Below the pieces are notes generated by a model. The model searched no databases. It worked only from the letters and a program-made list of their open reading frames with translations, and was not told where the DNA came from. From contig JALSGW010000068.1 in NCBI GenBank assembly GCA_026982585.1, positions 1-5,328 on the forward strand: a stretch of DNA of 5,328 nucleotides. Direction: 5' to 3'. Source of the DNA: Alphaproteobacteria bacterium. Lineage in GTDB: Bacteria; Pseudomonadota; Alphaproteobacteria; Geminicoccales; Geminicoccaceae. This document shows, piece by piece, positions 4,969-5,328 of this stretch. Positions within the stretch are counted from its first letter, which is position 1, and each line of letters opens with the position of its first letter. Made by a program: the position numbers and the translations under genes.

Positions 4969-5328
4969 ATGACGGCGAAAGGTGCGGCGCCCAAGATCGA
5001 TTTCGAGGCGTGGTTCCAGCTGCAGCGGGCCAATCTCGAGACCTGGCTGCAGGCCCAGAAGCTGATCTTCGACTATTCGACCACGCTCGGCCGCAAGCAG
5101 CTCGAGCTGGTCAGGGAGCTGTTCGGCCGGGCCGAGGGGCTCGTCAAGGGTGTGGACGCCAAGAAGCAGCCCCAGGAGTTGGTGGAGGAGACCAAGGCCG
5201 CAGTCGACAAGGCCTTTCAGGACCTCAAGGAAGCGGTGGACCTGGGATTGAAGACCCAGAGCCAGGTGATGGAGCTGTGGTTCAAGCGGGCCACCGCCAA
5301 TTTCGAGGAAGTGCGCAAGCTCGCGGCC
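4969..5328 (+). CDS. phaP: Phasin family protein (storage-granule surface protein), C-terminus beyond window
   Basis: The first 120 codons of a phasin, a small helical protein that coats polyhydroxyalkanoate granules in the cytoplasm and controls their size and number. No stop is reached; such proteins are usually about 110-190 residues, so most of it is probably present. The N-terminal part FEAWFQLQRANLETWLQAQK (12-31) is an amphipathic helix with regularly spaced Trp, Phe and Leu, as expected for binding a granule surface. Long charged heptad-like helices follow (about 41-62 and 69-120), ending in NFEEVRKLAA. There is no signal peptide or transmembrane helix, and no proline-rich break beyond KKQPQE (65-70). 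The start is fixed by GGAGGA. The gene appears to have its own promoter with flanking palindromes and sits downstream of a hydroxyacyl-CoA dehydrogenase, which fits storage-polyester metabolism. The family call rests on helical character and motif resemblance, since phasins diverge strongly in sequence. Confidence 0.85.
   Translation, partial: MTAKGAAPKIDFEAWFQLQRANLETWLQAQKLIFDYSTTLGRKQLELVRELFGRAEGLVKGVDAKKQPQELVEETKAAVDKAFQDLKEAVDLGLKTQSQVMELWFKRATANFEEVRKLAA

Noticed and set aside
1..5328. Search for CRISPR arrays, tRNA or rRNA genes, insertion sequences, prophage, toxin-antitoxin or defence genes
   Set aside because: No repeat-spacer pattern, cloverleaf-like stretch, transposase or terminal inverted repeat was seen. 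The NYN protein could recall PIN-type toxins, but it has no small antitoxin partner and belongs to the longer LabA-like branch.

Overview
The window is GC-rich and reads as an ordinary chromosomal segment of a proteobacterium, most likely an alphaproteobacterium. The NYN/LabA-type protein followed directly by a family 5-type uracil-DNA glycosylase, the TRAP transporter and the phasin all fit that placement, but this is inference from protein character and no phylogeny was run. I found no RNA genes, insertion sequences, CRISPR arrays, phage genes or recognisable defence genes.

Left half, minus strand (1-2139): a tripartite TRAP transporter operon read in the order periplasmic binding protein (dctP type), small permease (dctQ type), large permease (dctM type). 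The large permease is cut by the left edge of the window. The two permease genes overlap by ATGA. The binding-protein gene is separated from them by 78 bases that hold a perfect 11-bp stem-loop, which probably helps make binding protein in excess of the permease. The operon would take up an organic (probably carboxylic or aromatic) acid using the sodium or proton gradient.

A divergent intergenic region (2140-2365) holds a good minus-strand promoter candidate for the TRAP operon, a GC-rich hairpin in its predicted leader, and the ribosome binding sites of the flanking genes. No convincing plus-strand promoter was found there.

Right half, plus strand: a NYN-domain putative ribonuclease (2366-3028) overlaps a uracil-DNA glycosylase gene (3018-3713). 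After 19 bases comes a 3-hydroxyacyl-CoA dehydrogenase with an extra C-terminal domain (3733-4851). These three are packed like an operon. A 117-base gap then leads to a phasin gene (4969 to beyond the right edge). This gap is the most interesting regulatory stretch: a perfect 17-base palindrome lies just upstream of a sigma70-like promoter, and a degenerate second copy overlaps the predicted transcription start. That is the layout expected for repression of a phasin gene. The dehydrogenase and the phasin point to acyl-CoA and polyhydroxyalkanoate (storage polyester) metabolism.

No undescribed multi-gene system is evident. The observations worth following up are the paired palindromes at the phasin promoter, the stem-loop inside the TRAP operon, the conserved-looking nuclease-glycosylase pair, and a short in-frame tandem repeat in the nuclease tail.
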